Counted from the stretch's first letter, positions 1-8,295 are shown. The stretch: DNA of 43,085 nucleotides from Asaia bogorensis (GCA_945869965.1 CAMBRC010000032.1:1-43085), one strand, 5' to 3'. The notes: generated by a model from the sequence alone, not told the origin. Program-made: numbers and translations.

Positions 1-510
1 GGGGATGTGATCCTGAACGTCGACGGGGTCGAGGTGCATGACGTTCGCACCTTCAACCGCGCGGTGGGCGAGCAGCCGGTTGGCTCGATCGCGCCGCTGC
101 TGGTCTGGCGCGACGGGCGGCAGATGGCGATCAAGGTGCAGATCGACGACAATCCGGAGGATATGCGGCGCGGTACCGGCCGGCCGATGCGCCCGGTGAG
201 GGTTGCGGCGGATGGTCCCGATCTCGGGTTGAACCTGGCCTCGCTGACGCCGGAGGCGCGCACGCGGCTCAAGATGGCCGATGAACAGCCGGGGCTGGTG
301 GTGGTGCATGTCGAGCCGTTCAGCCCGGCGGCGGAGCAGGGGTTGCTGGCGGGCGATGTGATCCTGAAGGTGGCGCGCCAGCCGGTGCGCTCGGTGCGGG
401 ATTTCTGGAGCAAGCTGGAGCAGTCGCGCGGTGCGGGGCGCGCGCGGGCGCTGCTGCTGATCCGCAATGCCGATGGCGACCGCTGGGTGGCGCTGCCGAC
501 GGGCTCTTAA
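1..510 (+). CDS. Do/DegP-family serine endopeptidase, C-terminal PDZ part (5' end outside window)
   Basis: The open frame runs in from the window edge and stops at TAA 508-510. Only the two C-terminal PDZ regions are present. The first is partial (GDVILNVDGVEV, then VRTFNRAV, the carboxylate-binding-loop type sequence). The second covers about residues 75-160 (LGLNLASL, GLLAGDVILKVARQPV). The spacing of two PDZ domains after a missing N-terminal half is that of periplasmic DegP/DegQ proteases, so the trypsin-like domain should lie upstream. This family degrades or refolds damaged envelope proteins. Codon 3 (GTG) would be called a start by an ORF finder but is internal. The gene converges on bpt across an AT-rich repeat pair that probably terminates both. 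A site-2 or other PDZ protease is less likely because there are no membrane segments. Confidence 0.82.
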   Translation, partial: GDVILNVDGVEVHDVRTFNRAVGEQPVGSIAPLLVWRDGRQMAIKVQIDDNPEDMRRGTGRPMRPVRVAADGPDLGLNLASLTPEARTRLKMADEQPGLVVVHVEPFSPAAEQGLLAGDVILKVARQPVRSVRDFWSKLEQSRGAGRARALLLIRNADGDRWVALPTGS

Positions 511-511
511 C

Positions 512-587
512 GGATAAAAGTTTTTTGGTTCTTTTTTTCAAAAAAGAACAAGCGCTTCTTTTTGAAAAAAGAAGCAAAAACTTTTAT
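512..587. repeat. AT-rich palindromic repeat, pair A (hairpins adjacent)
   Basis: Two units face each other. Unit 1 (512-549) begins GGATAAAAG, then a T6 run, then an arm GGTTCTTTTTT with its complement ending in GAAC. Unit 2 (555-587) is the inverted version with the hairpin variant CTTC/GAAG and ends CTTTTAT. This pair is oriented opposite to pairs B-D: the hairpins are inside and the GGAT ends outside. It fills the gap between convergent degP-like and bpt genes, so termination in both directions is likely. Confidence 0.8.
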
Positions 588-598
588 TCACTGCGCCG

Positions 599-1354
599 TT
601 ACTCCACGGTCAGCAGGGGGGCGGCGAGGTCGGTGTCGGTCATGGGGCGCCATTTGCCGCCGGCGAGGATTTCGCACGGGCGGAAGCGCGCTTTGTAGGC
701 CATTTTGCGGCTTTCGGCGACCCAATAGCCGAGATAGACGTAAGGCAGGCCGAGGAGGCGGGCGCGTTCGATCAGCCAGAGGATGGTGAAGGTGCCGAGC
801 GAGCGCTTTTCGAGGGCGGGGGCGAAATACGAGTAGACCGCCGAGAGGCCGTCGCCGAGGCGGTCGGTCAGGCAGGCGCCGAGCAGTTTTTCGTCGGGGT
901 CGCGGAATTCGACCAGCCAGGTCTCGATGGGGGTGTCCTCGACCATGGCGCGGTAGTCGTAGAAGCTCATCGTGGCCATGTCGCCGTCGCCGTGGCGGGC
1001 CTGTTGGTAGCGTTGGAAGACCTGGAATTGTTCGGCGCTGGCGCGGGCGGGGGCGATGGCGCCGTGGACCGCGGCGTTGGCGATGGCGATTTTGCGCAAG
1101 CTGCGGTTGGGCTGGAAGGTCGCGACCGGGATGCGGATCGGGATGCAGGACGAGCAGCCGGGGCAGACCGGGGCGTAGGCGATGTTGTGGCTGCGGCGGA
1201 AGCCGGCGCGGGACAGCTTGTCGTGCAGGGTTTCGGCCTCGGCGCCGGTGATTTCGGTGACGATTTTGCGCTCGGTCCGGCCGGCCACGTAGGGGCAGGG
1301 CAGCGGGGCCGTGGTGTAGAAGAATTGCGGCCGGCGCGGCGGCTTGAAGCTCAT
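599..1354 (-). CDS. bpt: Aspartate/glutamate leucyltransferase (arginyl-tRNA--protein transferase family)
   Basis: The product is 251 residues, typical for bacterial Bpt/Ate. This enzyme moves leucine from Leu-tRNA to proteins with N-terminal Asp or Glu, marking them for ClpAP through the N-end rule. Recognition rests on the N-terminal FFYTTAPLPCPY and GRTERKIVTEI blocks, the cysteine cluster C64-P-G-C67-S-S-C70, and the C-terminal GNAT-like block with LGTFTILWLIERARLLGLPYVYLGYW and MAYKARFRPCE. The start at ATG 1354 is chosen because GGAGGA lies about 11 nt upstream and the family N-terminus begins there. The open frame continues much further upstream, overlapping the acylase gene, but that part is low-complexity shadow. 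It lies 49 nt downstream of the penicillin acylase gene on the same strand and may be co-transcribed with it. Confidence 0.93.
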   Translation of the reverse strand: MSFKPPRRPQFFYTTAPLPCPYVAGRTERKIVTEITGAEAETLHDKLSRAGFRRSHNIAYAPVCPGCSSCIPIRIPVATFQPNRSLRKIAIANAAVHGAIAPARASAEQFQVFQRYQQARHGDGDMATMSFYDYRAMVEDTPIETWLVEFRDPDEKLLGACLTDRLGDGLSAVYSYFAPALEKRSLGTFTILWLIERARLLGLPYVYLGYWVAESRKMAYKARFRPCEILAGGKWRPMTDTDLAAPLLTVE

Positions 1355-1403
1355 GGGGCGGGGGGTCCTCCGGGGCGCATGTTCGGGGAGGCGGGCGGCG
1401 CGG

Positions 1404-3629
1404 TCAACGCCCGGATGGGGTGAGGGTGATACGGGCGGCGAGGCGGGGCGGGGTTGGGCCAATGGGGAGGAGTGTGCCCTGGCGCCAGGGTTCGGCGAGG
1501 TTGCGGGCGGCGGCGGCGAGGATGTGGCCGGATTGGCCCGGGGTGACGATGAAGCGGCTTTGCTCGAGATCGGCGAGGTCGTGGACGGCGCGGAAGCCGG
1601 CGTCGTGGACGGCTTCGTGGGTGGCGTTGGTGTTGGCGCGCAGCAGGGTGCTGGCGTCGCCGCCGATGGGGATGCGGACGGTCGAGATCGGGTCGAGCAG
1701 GGCGACGAAGCGCAGCAGGGGGTGGGCGAAGACGGCGGGATGGGCGGTGCCCCAGCGCCAGGCGGCGGGGTCCGGGCCGTAAGTGGCGGCAAGGCGGGCA
1801 GTGGCCTGGTCGAGGCTTTGGCGCAGGAGGGGGGCGTGCTGCGGTGCGGCGGCCGCGAGGGCGTGGGCGGCGAGGTGCCACCAGGGGGCGGCGCCGTCGC
1901 CGGCGTTGAGGGTGCGGGCGAAGGCTTGCATCCAGGCGTTGAAGATCAGGGGTTGGGGGAGGTCGGGGGACATGGTGCCGTCCCAGGTAGTGAGCAGCGA
2001 TTGGGCGCGGCGGGCGAGGCCGTCCGGGATGGCGAGGGCGCGCAGGCGGGGGAGCGTGTCGCGGGCGAAGAGGCTGAGCGTGTCGGTCTGCATGGCGGCG
2101 AAGCTGTCGAGCGTGTGCTTTGGGGTGGCGATCAGGAGTTCGCGGGCGCGGCGGGCGCGCAGGTCGTCGTTCCAGTCTTGGCCCAGGAAGACGGGGAAAT
2201 CGGGCGGGGCGGCGCGTTCGTTGGCGTTGAGGACGCGGCCGCTGGGCGGGTCGATGGTGCGGGGTAAGGCGGCGCCGGTGGCCCAGCCGATCCAGTCGTG
2301 GCTGCCGTCGGCGCCGGGGGCGGGGCGGCTGCCGTCGCCGCCGCGGCGGATTGGCACGCGGCCGGTGGTGACCAGGGCGATGCCGGCCCGGTCGGCGACG
2401 GTCATGTTCTGGACCAGGCCGTTGATGGCGGCGGCGGCGTCGGCGGCCTGGGCGCGGGTGGTGGCGCGGTTCAGCGCGAGGAGGCCGGCGGCGGAGGTGT
2501 CGCCTGGGGCGAGGTTGGTCATGGCGACGGCGAGGATGGGGCCGCCAGGGGACGTGTTTGCATGGGTGAGGTCGCTGATGACCGGGCCGTGGCGGGTTTC
2601 GCGGACGATGAGGGTTTCGTCGGACTGGCCGCGGATGCGGATGATCTCGGTGTGGAGGGTGTAGGGGCGGGGGCCGTCGGGGGTTTGGTAGTGGTTGGGG
2701 TCGGTTGGGGTTTCGATGAACAGGTCCTGGACGTCGGCGCCGCTGGTGGTGAAGCTCCAGGCGATGTGCTGGTTGCGGCCCATGACGAGCATGGGGACGC
2801 CTGGGGCGGTGGCGCCGGCGAGGGTGGCGTCCGGGGTGTCGATGCGGGCGAGGTACCAGACGCCGGGCAGCGAGAAGCCGAGATGCGGGTCGCCGGCCAG
2901 CAGCGGGGCGCCGGTGGCCGAGTGGCGCGCGTCGACGGCCCAGGCGTTGCTGGCGCTTTCGGGGTGGGTGAAGGGGGCGGGGAAGCGGGGGAGGCCGGTT
3001 TGGGGTCGGGCGGCGTGGGGCGGGGCGGTGGTGTCGGTGGGGGGCCAGGGGGCGGCGGTGCCTTGGGCGCGGGCGAGTTCGGTGCGCCAGTTGGCGGAGA
3101 GGTAGAGGCCCATGGTCTTGGCCCAGAGCAGCGAGTCGGTGGGGGTCCAGGGGCGGGGGGCGCCGAAGAGGATGAACTCGGCGGCGGCGAAACGGCCGCG
3201 GGCGGCGATGTAGGCGTTTACGCCGGCGGCGTAGGCTTCCAGGGTGGCTTTGGTGTCGGGGTCGAGGGCGGCGGCGGCTTGGGCGGCGCTGCGGCGCAGG
3301 CCGAGGATGCGCATCATGCGGTCGTTGGGCAGGGCGACGGGGCCGGCGATTTCGGACAGTTCGCCGGCGGCGGCGCGGCGCATCAGGTCCATCTGGAACA
3401 GGCGCTCGCTGGCGTGCAGGTAGCCGAGGACGGCGGCGGCGTCGCGCAGGGTGGCGGCGCGGATGCGGGGGATGGCGTTTTCGTCGAGATCTACGGTGGC
3501 TGGGGCGGTGAGGCCGGGGATGGCGGCGCTGTGGCTGCCGGGGGGGAGGCTGTGCCAGAGGGCGGCAGCGATGCCGCCTGTTGCGAGGAGCAGCAGGACG
3601 GCGATGCGGCGGAGCCAGCGGGCGATCAA
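1404..3629 (-). CDS. Penicillin acylase family (Ntn-hydrolase) protein
   Basis: This 741-residue protein has an N-terminal hydrophobic segment (residues 8-25, VLLLLATGGIAAALW) that should send it to the periplasm or anchor it. The alpha-subunit signature GYLHASERLFQMDLMRR (69-85) and EAYAAGVNAYI are those of the penicillin G acylase/quorum-quenching acylase family. The autocatalytic cleavage site and nucleophile is Ser227 in the motif SNAWAV, followed by GAPLLAGDPHL. The conserved GRVLNANERA block lies in the beta subunit. Family members hydrolyse amide bonds of beta-lactams, cyclic lipopeptides or acyl-homoserine lactones; the substrate cannot be told here. An MBL-fold lactonase-like gene lies directly upstream on the same strand, which is suggestive but not proof of a lactone-related role. 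An AT-rich repeat pair separates the two. Confidence 0.9.
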   Translation of the reverse strand: MIARWLRRIAVLLLLATGGIAAALWHSLPPGSHSAAIPGLTAPATVDLDENAIPRIRAATLRDAAAVLGYLHASERLFQMDLMRRAAAGELSEIAGPVALPNDRMMRILGLRRSAAQAAAALDPDTKATLEAYAAGVNAYIAARGRFAAAEFILFGAPRPWTPTDSLLWAKTMGLYLSANWRTELARAQGTAAPWPPTDTTAPPHAARPQTGLPRFPAPFTHPESASNAWAVDARHSATGAPLLAGDPHLGFSLPGVWYLARIDTPDATLAGATAPGVPMLVMGRNQHIAWSFTTSGADVQDLFIETPTDPNHYQTPDGPRPYTLHTEIIRIRGQSDETLIVRETRHGPVISDLTHANTSPGGPILAVAMTNLAPGDTSAAGLLALNRATTRAQAADAAAAINGLVQNMTVADRAGIALVTTGRVPIRRGGDGSRPAPGADGSHDWIGWATGAALPRTIDPPSGRVLNANERAAPPDFPVFLGQDWNDDLRARRARELLIATPKHTLDSFAAMQTDTLSLFARDTLPRLRALAIPDGLARRAQSLLTTWDGTMSPDLPQPLIFNAWMQAFARTLNAGDGAAPWWHLAAHALAAAAPQHAPLLRQSLDQATARLAATYGPDPAAWRWGTAHPAVFAHPLLRFVALLDPISTVRIPIGGDASTLLRANTNATHEAVHDAGFRAVHDLADLEQSRFIVTPGQSGHILAAAARNLAEPWRQGTLLPIGPTPPRLAARITLTPSGR

Positions 3630-3640
3630 GGAAGCAAGGC

Positions 3641-3728
3641 CTTCTTTTTCTGAAGAAAAAGAAGCAAAAAGACTTTATCCATTAGCAAGTGGATAAAAGT
3701 TTTTTGGTTCTTTTTTTCAAAAAAGAAC
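3641..3728. repeat. AT-rich palindromic repeat, pair B (probable terminator)
   Basis: Unit 1 is at 3641-3680 and unit 2 at 3691-3728, inverted, with the GGAT ends inside. The inner arms ACTTTATCCA and TGGATAAAAGT pair across a short loop and are followed by a T6 run on the + strand and an A-run on the other side. The element lies three bases from the stop codon of the MBL-fold gene (3732, minus strand), so on the minus strand it works as that gene's terminator. It also forms the upstream region of the acylase gene. Confidence 0.75.
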
Positions 3729-3731
3729 ATC

Positions 3732-4526
3732 TTACTCGCTTGGATTCAGGTGCAATTGCACCGTGTTGGAGTCGCCAGGCAAAGCGGGGAAGCGGCGCAG
3801 GACTTCGGGGTCGTGGCCCGGGATGATGTGGTCCGGGGAGGCGGCGAGGGCTTCGCAGAGTTCCCAGCCTTCGATCATGTCCTGGAGGTTGTGCAGCAGG
3901 ACGAAGGGCGAGCGGCGGCGGATGTTGTGCCAGAAATGGGCGGCGTCGGAGGCCAGCACGACCATGCCGCGGGCGGTGGGGACGGAGAGGATTTGCAGGC
4001 CCTTGGAGTGGCCGCCGACCTTGTGGACGTGCACGCCGGGGGCGATTTCGGCGGTGCCGTTGTGGAAGGCGACGCGTTCGTCATAGACGAAGCGGACGGC
4101 GGTGCAGACCTGTTCGATGTCGAAGGGGCGGCGCATGGGTTCGTGGCACATGCAGCGGCCGGTGGCGTAGTCCATTTCGGCGTCTTGGATATGGAACTTT
4201 GCGTTCGGCAGTTCGTGCCAGTGGCCGGCGTGATCCCAGTGGAGGTGGCTGAGGACGACGTCCTGGACGCTCTCGGCGGTGACGCCGACGCTGGCCAGGG
4301 CGTCGATCGGGGAGCGGATCCAGGTGCGGCTGCGGCGTTGGGCGCTGTCGGCGTCGAAGCCGGTGTCGAGGAGAATGGTACGGCCGCCTCCCTTGACCAC
4401 CCAGACGAAGAAGTCGAGCGGCATTGGGGCTGCGTGGTCGTCGGGGAAGATCAGGTTGCTGCCCTGGGTGCGGTCGGCGAAATGGGCGTAGCGCAGGGCG
4501 AAGACTTCGTAGAGCGGGGTGGGCAT
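3732..4526 (-). CDS. MBL-fold hydrolase, N-acyl homoserine lactonase-like
   Basis: The product is 264 residues. The metallo-beta-lactamase metal motif is H94-L-H-W-D-H99, with later ligands in VGGHSKGLQ, the Asp of LASDAAHFW and the His of IIPGHDPEV. This order and the length match the AiiA/AttM-like lactonase branch, which hydrolyses acyl-homoserine lactones or related lactones with two zinc or iron ions. No signal peptide is seen, so it is cytoplasmic. The ATG at 4526 is used because GGAGG sits 6-10 nt upstream; an 18-residue extension is open but lacks a ribosome site. It is divergent from the carboxymuconolactone decarboxylase-like operon at 4623. Substrate is inferred from family only; other MBL lactonases (lactone pesticide, gluconolactone-like) are possible. 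Confidence 0.85.
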   Translation of the reverse strand: MPTPLYEVFALRYAHFADRTQGSNLIFPDDHAAPMPLDFFVWVVKGGGRTILLDTGFDADSAQRRSRTWIRSPIDALASVGVTAESVQDVVLSHLHWDHAGHWHELPNAKFHIQDAEMDYATGRCMCHEPMRRPFDIEQVCTAVRFVYDERVAFHNGTAEIAPGVHVHKVGGHSKGLQILSVPTARGMVVLASDAAHFWHNIRRRSPFVLLHNLQDMIEGWELCEALAASPDHIIPGHDPEVLRRFPALPGDSNTVQLHLNPSE

Positions 4527-4622
4527 CGGTGCCTCCGTTGATTTTGCATTCTGCTTGCCGATTGGCGCGGCGGCTGGCAATCCCTGTTGTGCAACAACGT
4601 CTCGTTTGGAGGATCATCCGTC

Positions 4623-5087
4623 ATGGCAAAAGCCGCCGTCAAAGCCGCCAAGAAGCCCGCTGCCAAGGCGGTGCCCGCAAAGAAGAGTCCGAAGCGGCGG
4701 GCTGAGTTTTCGTCGAAGCTGTTCCAGCAGGGGTTGGAGGTGCGGCGCGCGGTGCTGGGGGGCGAGTATGTCGATGCGTCGATCGCCGGGGCCAGCGAGT
4801 TCATGGTCGATTTTCAGAAGCTGGTGACGGAGTACGCCTGGGGCGAGGTTTGGACGCGGCCCGGGCTGAGCCGCAAGACGCGCTCGATGCTGAACCTGGG
4901 GATGCTGACGGCGCTGAACCGGCCGAATGAGCTGCGGCTGCACCTGAAAGGGGCGCTGACGAACGGGGTGAGCCGGGACGAGATCAAGGAAATCCTGTTG
5001 CAGGCTTGCATCTATGCCGGCATTCCGGCCGGGCTGGATGCGTTCAAGGTGGCCGATGGGGTGTTCAAGGAGATCGACGCCAAATGA
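4623..5087 (+). CDS. Carboxymuconolactone decarboxylase (CMD) family protein with Lys/Ala-rich N-terminal tail
   Basis: The product is 154 residues. The CMD domain (about 45-150) shows EYAWGEVWTRPGLSRKTRSMLNLGMLTAL, NELRLHLKGALTNGVS and EIKEILLQACIYAGIPAGLDAFK, all diagnostic of the PcaC-like branch. That branch decarboxylates 4-carboxymuconolactone in the beta-ketoadipate pathway, but many members have other substrates and no other pca gene is nearby. The first 25-30 residues are an odd Lys/Ala/Pro tail (MAKAAVKAAKKPAAKAVPAK) of histone-H1-like composition. Start ATG 4623 has GGAGG upstream at 4608. The stop codon overlaps the next start (ATGA), so translation is coupled to the dehydrogenase. 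Confidence 0.88.
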   Translation: MAKAAVKAAKKPAAKAVPAKKSPKRRAEFSSKLFQQGLEVRRAVLGGEYVDASIAGASEFMVDFQKLVTEYAWGEVWTRPGLSRKTRSMLNLGMLTALNRPNELRLHLKGALTNGVSRDEIKEILLQACIYAGIPAGLDAFKVADGVFKEIDAK

Positions 5088-5989
5088 GCACCGCCGTTGG
5101 GTTCGTCGGCGTTGGCAATATGGGCTGGCCGATGGCGGCGAACCTGCTGAAGGGCGGGTTCGCGGTCGCGGTGGCCGATGCACGGCGCGAGGTGGCGAAT
5201 AATTTCGTGCAGCAGTTGGGTGGGAGCGCGCCGGATTCGTTGGTGCAGCTTGCCGCGTCGTCCGATGTGGTGGTGACGATGTTGCCGACCTCGGGGCATG
5301 TGGCGAGCGTGTTGGCCGATGCCGAGGATCACCTGCTGGCGGGGTTGAAGCCCGGCAGCATCGTGATCGACATGACGTCCGGCCAGCCGGCGGTGACGCA
5401 GGCGCTGGCGCTTCGGGTGGCGGCGGCGGGGTCGGTGCTGATCGATGCGCCGGTGTCCGGCGGGGTGTCGCGGGCGCGGACCGGCGAGTTGGCGATCATG
5501 GTGGGCGGTTCGGAGGCAGCGATTGAGCGGGCCCGCCCCGTACTGGCGGCGATGGGGACGACGATCACCCGTTGCGGCGAGGTCGGTGCAGGGCAGGCGA
5601 TGAAGGCGTTGAACAACCTGGTTTCGGCCGGGGGGTTCCTGATTGGTATTGAGGCTTTGCTGATCGGGCAGAAGTTCGGGCTGGATCCCGGGTTGATGAC
5701 CGATGTGATCAATGCCTCGACCGGGATGAACAACTCGACGCAGAAGAAGTTTCGCCAGTTCGTGCTGTCGCGAGGTTTCGACTCCGGGTTCTCGCTGGAG
5801 CTGATGGTCAAGGATCTGAGCATCGCGCTGGAGCTTGGGCGCGAAGGGGCGGTGCCGGCGCCGTTTGCCGCGCAGTGCCGTGAGTTGTGGGCGGCGGCGT
5901 CGGCGATGCTGGGGCCGGCGCAGGACCACACGGCGGTGGCGAAGCTGCCGGAGGCGCTGGCGGGGATGGAGCTGAAGGCCAAGACATGA
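5084..5989 (+). CDS. NAD(P)-dependent oxidoreductase, 3-hydroxyisobutyrate dehydrogenase family
   Basis: The product is 301 residues, the family norm. The N-terminal Rossmann motif is GFVGVGNMGWPMAANLL (6-22). The substrate-binding block is DAPVSGGVSRARTGELAIMVGG. The catalytic lysine lies in GAGQAMKALNN, and the C-terminal helical domain has FSLELMVKDLSIALE. Members oxidise 3-hydroxy acids such as 3-hydroxyisobutyrate, tartronate semialdehyde (reductive direction) or related compounds; the substrate is not resolvable from sequence. It overlaps the CMD-like gene by 4 nt and the beta-helix gene by 4 nt, so all three are probably made from one message. The pairing with a CMD protein suggests catabolism of a carboxylated aromatic or sugar-acid derivative (inference). 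Confidence 0.9.
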   Translation: MSTAVGFVGVGNMGWPMAANLLKGGFAVAVADARREVANNFVQQLGGSAPDSLVQLAASSDVVVTMLPTSGHVASVLADAEDHLLAGLKPGSIVIDMTSGQPAVTQALALRVAAAGSVLIDAPVSGGVSRARTGELAIMVGGSEAAIERARPVLAAMGTTITRCGEVGAGQAMKALNNLVSAGGFLIGIEALLIGQKFGLDPGLMTDVINASTGMNNSTQKKFRQFVLSRGFDSGFSLELMVKDLSIALELGREGAVPAPFAAQCRELWAAASAMLGPAQDHTAVAKLPEALAGMELKAKT

Positions 5990-7011
5990 GCGGGCGCCGC
6001 CTCCTGCCTGGCCTGGTTGCGGCGGCGGTGCTGCTGTACGGCGCGGGAGCGGGGGCGGCGGTCTGGAAGGTCGGGCCGGAGGAGGCGTTGACGCTGCCGA
6101 GCCAGGCGGCGCGGATGGCTGGCGACGGCGATACGGTCGAGATCGCGGCGGGCGAGTATTTCGATTGTGCGGTTTGGCCGCAGCGGGATTTGACCATCAC
6201 CGGTTCCTCCGACCGCCTGGCGCCGACGGTGCTGACCGATGCCGCCTGTCAGGGCAAGGCGCTTTTCGTGGTGATGGGGCGGGGGGTGACGATCCGGCAC
6301 CTGACCTTCACCCGGGTGCGGGTGCCGGACGGCAACGGGGCGGGGATTCGGGCCGAGGGGCCGGATCTGACGGTGGCGCATAGCCGCTTCATCAACAACC
6401 AATCGGGCATTGTGGCGGCGGATGCGCCGGACGGGACGTTGGCGATCCTGGACAGCGTGTTTGAGCGCAACGGGGCGGCGCGCGACGAGCGTTGCGTGGC
6501 CACGGTGCAGGCGGGGCGGTTGCGGGTTCTGCGGGTCGAGCGCAGCCGGTTTGGCTTCGCGCGGGCCTGCGACATGGTGCGCGGGGCGGCGCGGCGGACG
6601 GAGGTTGTGGACAGCCGGTTCGAGGACGGGCCGGCGGGGGCGGCGCAGGCGATGCTGGCGCTGGCGGGTGGGGATGTGCTGGTGCGCGGCAGCTCGTTCG
6701 CCAAGGGGACGAAGGCGGCGCCGCCCGACGTGGCGATCCTGGTGCGCGATCTCTGGGGCGGCGGCGGCGTGGTGGAGGTGCGGGACAGTGTGCTGGCCAA
6801 TGACAGCGGCCGTCGCGTGGCGCTGGTGCACAATCTCAGCGCGGGGCGGGCGGTGCTGGCCGGCAATCGGGTTGGGCCGGGCGATGTGGAACTGGACGAA
6901 AGCGGCTTCTGGGTGGCGCGGACGCGCAGCATGGCGCGCGATGCGGTGGATACGGCGCGCGGGGTGGCGGGGAAGGTGACGCGTGGGGTTCGGGGGCTGC
7001 TGCCGTTCTGA
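5986..7011 (+). CDS. Secreted right-handed parallel beta-helix protein
   Basis: The product is 341 residues. It begins with a signal peptide (MSGRRLLPGLVAAAVLLYGAG with an AGA-A-type cleavage region near residue 25). It then shows the pattern of a parallel beta-helix: the entry block with GDGDTVEIAAGEYFDC is the classic start of such domains, followed by coil-length repeats such as VTIRHLTFTRVRV, LTVAHSRFINN, LAILDSVFERNG and VEVRDSVLAND. The C-terminus (SMARDAVDTARGVAGKVT) looks amphipathic. No carbohydrate-active-site signature could be recognised, so function is unknown; polysaccharide or cell-surface binding is possible. It is coupled by ATGA to the dehydrogenase upstream, an unusual partner for a periplasmic or secreted protein. 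Its stop abuts the convergent gene with no spacer. Confidence 0.75.
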   Translation: MSGRRLLPGLVAAAVLLYGAGAGAAVWKVGPEEALTLPSQAARMAGDGDTVEIAAGEYFDCAVWPQRDLTITGSSDRLAPTVLTDAACQGKALFVVMGRGVTIRHLTFTRVRVPDGNGAGIRAEGPDLTVAHSRFINNQSGIVAADAPDGTLAILDSVFERNGAARDERCVATVQAGRLRVLRVERSRFGFARACDMVRGAARRTEVVDSRFEDGPAGAAQAMLALAGGDVLVRGSSFAKGTKAAPPDVAILVRDLWGGGGVVEVRDSVLANDSGRRVALVHNLSAGRAVLAGNRVGPGDVELDESGFWVARTRSMARDAVDTARGVAGKVTRGVRGLLPF

Positions 7012-8295
7012 TCACGGATGGCGGGTGGCCATCGCCAGGAAGTCCAGCACTTCGCGCCAGGAATGTTCGCAGGCGCGGGCGTTGCCGGGGACGGTGCCGC
7101 CGTAGACCATGAAGATGCCGCTGACGGCGTGGGGGCGGCGCAGGACGGTGGTGGGGACATAGGGGAAGCCGATGGTGTGGCCGGCGTCGGGGTTGCGGAC
7201 GTGGCGGACCGGATGGCGGAACTGGGATTCGGCGAGGTGTTTCTCGGCCATGTCGCTGAACAGTTCGGACGGCCAGAGCTGGTCGTCGCTGCCGCTGATG
7301 AAGATCACCGGGGCCTGGATGCGCTCGATGGCGATGCGGGCGCGAGCCATGGCGGCGGGGTCGGCCAGGCAGGTAAGGAAGGCGGGGGTTTGGCAGCGGG
7401 CGCCCTTGGTGGTGTCGAAGCCGGACCAGTCGGCGGTGCGGTTGCCGGCGGCCAGGGCGGGCAGGTATGCGCCGTTCAGGGTCCAGGTCGGCGCGTGGCG
7501 GTCCTCGCCGGGGCGGCCGGCGTTGAGCACGCCGTTGGTGAAGGGGCAGGGGACGTAGGCGATGACGGCGCTGACCTTGTCCGGGTAGGTGGCGCCGAGG
7601 AGGAGGGACAACTCGCCGCCGCGGGAGACGCCGGCGACGGCGATGAAGCCGTCCCGGGGGGCGAGGGTTTCGCGCATCCAGTCCAGTGCGGTGTCGAAAT
7701 ACTCGAGTGGGGTGCCGGAGATGTATGGCGGCAGGCCGGGGGCGTTGAAGTAGCCCAGGGCGAGGGCCTGGTAGCCATGGGCGGCGAACAGGGCGGCGCG
7801 GGCTTCGAAGATGCCGCCGCCGGAGCCGGCCAGCATGACCAGTGCGGGGAAGGGTCCGGGGCCGGGCGGCGTGAACAGGGTGCCGACCAGGCCGCGCTCG
7901 CGGATTTCGCGCCGGGTGACGCCGGGGGCGAGGAAGGTCTGGGTGAAGCGGGCGGTGGCATGGGTGTTGTCGGCGGCGCGGGCGGTGATGGTCACGACGA
8001 GCGGGTCGGTCGGTAGGTGCTGCGGGCCGCCGGCGCCGACCAAGCGCATCGTGGTGACCAGCGCCATCGGCGCCGCATCCTTCCAGTCGCCGGAGAGCGG
8101 CGCGTCGCGGGCCAGGTCGATGGTGCCGGCGGCGTCGGCCAGGAAGGTGGCGTGACTGCGCCAGTTTGTGCCGTCATTCTGAACGAGGTCGCTGGTCAGC
8201 TCGACCGGCTGGCCCGGCGCGAAGCCGCTGGCGGTGATGTGACGGGGCACATCGATCAAGGCGGTTTCGGGGGTGACGGTGATGATGGCGGGCAT
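7012..8295 (-). CDS. Acyl-CoA thioester hydrolase / BAAT-family alpha/beta hydrolase
   Basis: The product is 427 residues with two domains. Residues 1-130 form a beta-rich N-terminal domain of the acyl-CoA thioester hydrolase/bile-acid-CoA transferase type (PAIITVTPETALIDVPRHITASG, then VELTSDLVQNDG). The C-terminal BAAT-type alpha/beta hydrolase follows, with the nucleophile in AGVSRGGELSLLLGA, Asp in ISGSDDQLWPS and His in DAGHTIGFPYVP. The nucleophile is Ser, as in thioesterases (ACOT), not Cys as in the amino-acid N-acyltransferase BAAT, so acyl-CoA or ester hydrolysis is more likely. Start ATG 8295 matches the family N-terminus and has AGGA 8 nt upstream; the frame stays open for another 20 residues. 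No signal peptide at the chosen start. Confidence 0.85.
   Translation of the reverse strand: MPAIITVTPETALIDVPRHITASGFAPGQPVELTSDLVQNDGTNWRSHATFLADAAGTIDLARDAPLSGDWKDAAPMALVTTMRLVGAGGPQHLPTDPLVVTITARAADNTHATARFTQTFLAPGVTRREIRERGLVGTLFTPPGPGPFPALVMLAGSGGGIFEARAALFAAHGYQALALGYFNAPGLPPYISGTPLEYFDTALDWMRETLAPRDGFIAVAGVSRGGELSLLLGATYPDKVSAVIAYVPCPFTNGVLNAGRPGEDRHAPTWTLNGAYLPALAAGNRTADWSGFDTTKGARCQTPAFLTCLADPAAMARARIAIERIQAPVIFISGSDDQLWPSELFSDMAEKHLAESQFRHPVRHVRNPDAGHTIGFPYVPTTVLRRPHAVSGIFMVYGGTVPGNARACEHSWREVLDFLAMATRHP

Noticed and set aside
599-1792. A longer bpt protein with a 146-residue N-terminal extension
   Set aside because: The extra part is Pro/Ala/Ser low-complexity sequence antisense-free shadow over the acylase gene; the family start and the ribosome site are at 1354.
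2298-3653. Long Gly/Ala/Val-rich open frame on the + strand opposite the acylase gene
   Set aside because: Its composition is that of a GC-rich shadow frame and the minus strand encodes a complete acylase.
3732-4526. A quorum-quenching island with penicillin acylase and MBL lactonase
   Set aside because: Both families include AHL-degrading enzymes, but substrates are not visible in the sequence, the genes are separated by a terminator-like repeat, and no luxI/luxR is present.
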